From assembly GCA_017652545.1 (NCBI GenBank), contig JAGCAV010000275.1, forward strand, positions 1-8,053: DNA of 8,053 nucleotides, read 5' to 3'. The notes under the pieces were generated by a model. It had not been told where the DNA came from and made no database searches. It saw only the letters and a list, made by a program, of their open reading frames with translations. This stretch comes from Lachnospiraceae bacterium (GTDB lineage: Bacteria; Bacillota_A; Clostridia; Lachnospirales; Lachnospiraceae). A program made the translations under genes and the position numbers. This document shows, one piece after another, positions 7,316-8,053 of this stretch; position 1 is the first letter of the stretch; each line of letters opens with the position of its first letter.

Positions 7316-7520
7316 TTCGATCGAAGTAGAAGGAACCGTTATAGAGAAACTGCCCAATGCCATGTTCCGGGTCGAACTGGATAACAAACACGTGGTGCTT
7401 GCCCATATCAGCGGAAAGCTTCGCATGAACTTTATCCGGATCCTGCCCGGGGACAAGGTTACGATGGAACTGTCTCCCTATGACCTCACGAAGGGCCGTA
7501 TCATCTGGAGAGACAAATAA
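7302..7520 (+). CDS. infA: Translation initiation factor IF-1
   Basis: IF-1 occupies the A site of the 30S subunit during initiation and supports IF-2 and IF-3. The 72-residue product is a single S1-like OB fold with the family sequence [22 protein letters not shown], then [41 protein letters not shown]. Length is exactly that expected. GGAGG at 7291-7295 lies 6 nt before the ATG at 7302, inside the end of the upstream KOW gene. The first 14 nt overlap that gene in another frame, which suggests coupled expression. A promoter lies about 50 nt after the stop codon, so infA is likely the last gene of the spc-type transcript. Confidence 0.98.
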   Translation: MSKSDSIEVEGTVIEKLPNAMFRVELDNKHVVLAHISGKLRMNFIRILPGDKVTMELSPYDLTKGRIIWRDK

Positions 7521-7569
7521 TCAATAAGGATACGTCCGTAATAACGGAAAGATATGGTAATATTTTCTC

Positions 7570-7598
7570 TTGCAACCTGCAGGGAAGTATATTATAAT
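7570..7598 (+). promoter_or_regulatory. Sigma-A promoter upstream of rpmJ
   Basis: TTGCAA (7570-7575, four of six matching TTGACA) is followed after exactly 17 nt by TATAAT (7593-7598, a perfect -10 box). Transcription would begin near 7605 and give a leader of about 150 nt before rpmJ. This is the clearest promoter in the window and would let rpmJ and the following alpha-operon genes be expressed separately from spc genes upstream. Confidence 0.8.
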
Positions 7599-7698
7599 GT
7601 CCTTTGCGTCTCGCGTGGGCAGCGGGATACTTGTGTCTAAAAAGCCCGAAAGGCAGGAGATGATCTCACGAATCGGAATGCCTGCAGTAACAATCAAC

Positions 7699-7730
7699 TG
7701 CGTATCCGTGAATATGTTCATGGAAACGCG
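7699..7730 (+). promoter_or_regulatory. Hairpin in the rpmJ leader
   Basis: CCGTGAA (7706-7712) pairs with TTCATGG (7717-7723) around a TATG loop, with one G-T wobble. GCGT (7700-7703) pairs with ACGC (7726-7729) across a 2x2 internal loop (AT/AA). The hairpin ends about 15 nt before the rpmJ ribosome binding site (GGAGG, 7744-7748). An alternative pairing, TCCGTG (7705-7710) with CACGGA (7735-7740), would place the base of the stem right next to that site. The position suggests control of rpmJ translation or a mutually exclusive switch; this is inference. Confidence 0.5.
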
Positions 7731-7754
7731 CGCGCACGGAAATGGAGGTCTAAC

Positions 7755-7868
7755 ATGAAAGTCAGATCATCTGTGAAACCGATCTGCGAAAAGTGCAAGG
7801 TTATCAAAAGAAAGGGCAGTATTCGCATTATCTGTGAGAACCCCAAGCACAAACAGAGACAGGGCTGA
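7755..7868 (+). CDS. rpmJ: 50S ribosomal protein L36, zinc-binding form
   Basis: L36 is the smallest ribosomal protein and binds 23S rRNA through a zinc ribbon. The 37-residue product reads [20 protein letters not shown], then [17 protein letters not shown]. Zinc ligands C11, C14, C27 and H32 are all present. Residue 5 is serine where most relatives have proline or alanine, a minor change. GGAGG at 7744-7748 lies 6 nt before the ATG. The gene is preceded by its own promoter and long leader. rpsM normally follows in this order but does not begin within the 185 nt left in the window. Confidence 0.97.
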   Translation: MKVRSSVKPICEKCKVIKRKGSIRIICENPKHKQRQG

Positions 7869-8053
7869 TCGGAGCCACAAAAAGTAGCGGGAACATGTTG
7901 ACAGCCTGAAAGGGCATTCACATGTATTCAATATACGAAGAAATAAAACAGCCTGATGACACCGACTGGTTACGCACAAAATGCTTATATTTGCCACTTT
8001 AAAGTGCTCTGCGCCGGATTTATTTCGCTCGGATATTGCTTTTAATACCGACA
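7869..8053 (+). other. Non-coding tail after rpmJ, with palindromes
   Basis: No ribosomal protein gene begins here, although rpsM is expected next. An imperfect hairpin spans 7894-7925: ACATGT at both ends, GA/TC inside one bulged T, and GCCT/AGGGC at the tip. It contains a perfect -35-like TTGACA (7898-7903), but no good -10 box lies at 16-18 nt. CACTTTAAAGTG at 7995-8006 is a 12-bp perfect palindrome. ACAGCCTGA occurs twice (7901-7909 and 7948-7956). A 26-codon ORF (7922-8002) has AAAGGG 7 nt upstream. These may belong to the leader of rpsM, but this cannot be decided from the window. Confidence 0.45.

Noticed and set aside
7535..7548. TCCGT/ACGGA hairpin after infA considered as a terminator
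   Set aside because: The stem is only 5 bp and is followed by AAGATATGG and not a T run. The nearest T cluster is about 13 nt further on, so termination here is doubtful.
7767..7997. Minus-strand open frame of 76 codons across rpmJ and the tail
   Set aside because: It is antisense to rpmJ, and I see no similarity or good translation start.

Overview
The window is a long stretch of the bacterial spc ribosomal-protein operon, running into the start of the alpha operon, all on the + strand. Gene order is rplN (5' end cut off by the window), rplX, rplE, rpsN, rpsH, rplF, rplR, rpsE, rpmD, rplO, secY, adk, map, a KOW-domain gene, infA and rpmJ. Several features point to a clostridial Firmicute, most likely of the Lachnospiraceae type. 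These are the short zinc-ribbon S14 (61 aa), the four-cysteine lid of adenylate kinase, the small KOW protein between map and infA, strong AGGAGG-type ribosome binding sites, heavy use of AGA/AGG arginine codons and roughly even base composition. The family-level assignment is inference.

Positions 1-1415 hold rplN-rplX-rplE-rpsN with short gaps. Between rpsN and rpsH lies a 168-nt gap filled by two adjacent imperfect hairpins built around a shared GCGAA-containing loop, then an AT-rich stretch. Positions 1584-5477 hold rpsH to secY. rplO and secY overlap by one base (TGATG), and a small perfect hairpin sits in the rpsH-rplF gap. A strong hairpin followed by a T-rich run (5502-5553) separates secY from adk and looks like an intrinsic terminator or attenuator. 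From 5596 to 7520, adk, map, the KOW gene and infA form a chain of overlapping genes (1, 4 and 14 nt), suggesting translational coupling.

After infA the layout changes. A near-consensus sigma-A promoter (TTGCAA, 17 nt, TATAAT) lies at 7570-7598, followed by a leader of about 150 nt ahead of rpmJ (7755-7868). That leader contains a strong hairpin and a short stretch resembling the ribosome binding site and first codons of rplF in this same window. Downstream of rpmJ the expected rpsM is not reached within 185 nt. That tail carries a hairpin containing a TTGACA hexamer, a 26-codon small ORF and a 12-bp perfect palindrome.

Together the genes supply ribosome assembly (L14, L24, L5, S14, S8, L6, L18, S5, L30, L15, L36), translation initiation (IF-1), membrane insertion of nascent chains (SecY), adenine nucleotide balance (Adk) and N-terminal methionine removal (Map). 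I see no mobile element, CRISPR array, tRNA or rRNA, and no clear new multi-gene system. The unusual content is in the non-coding gaps.
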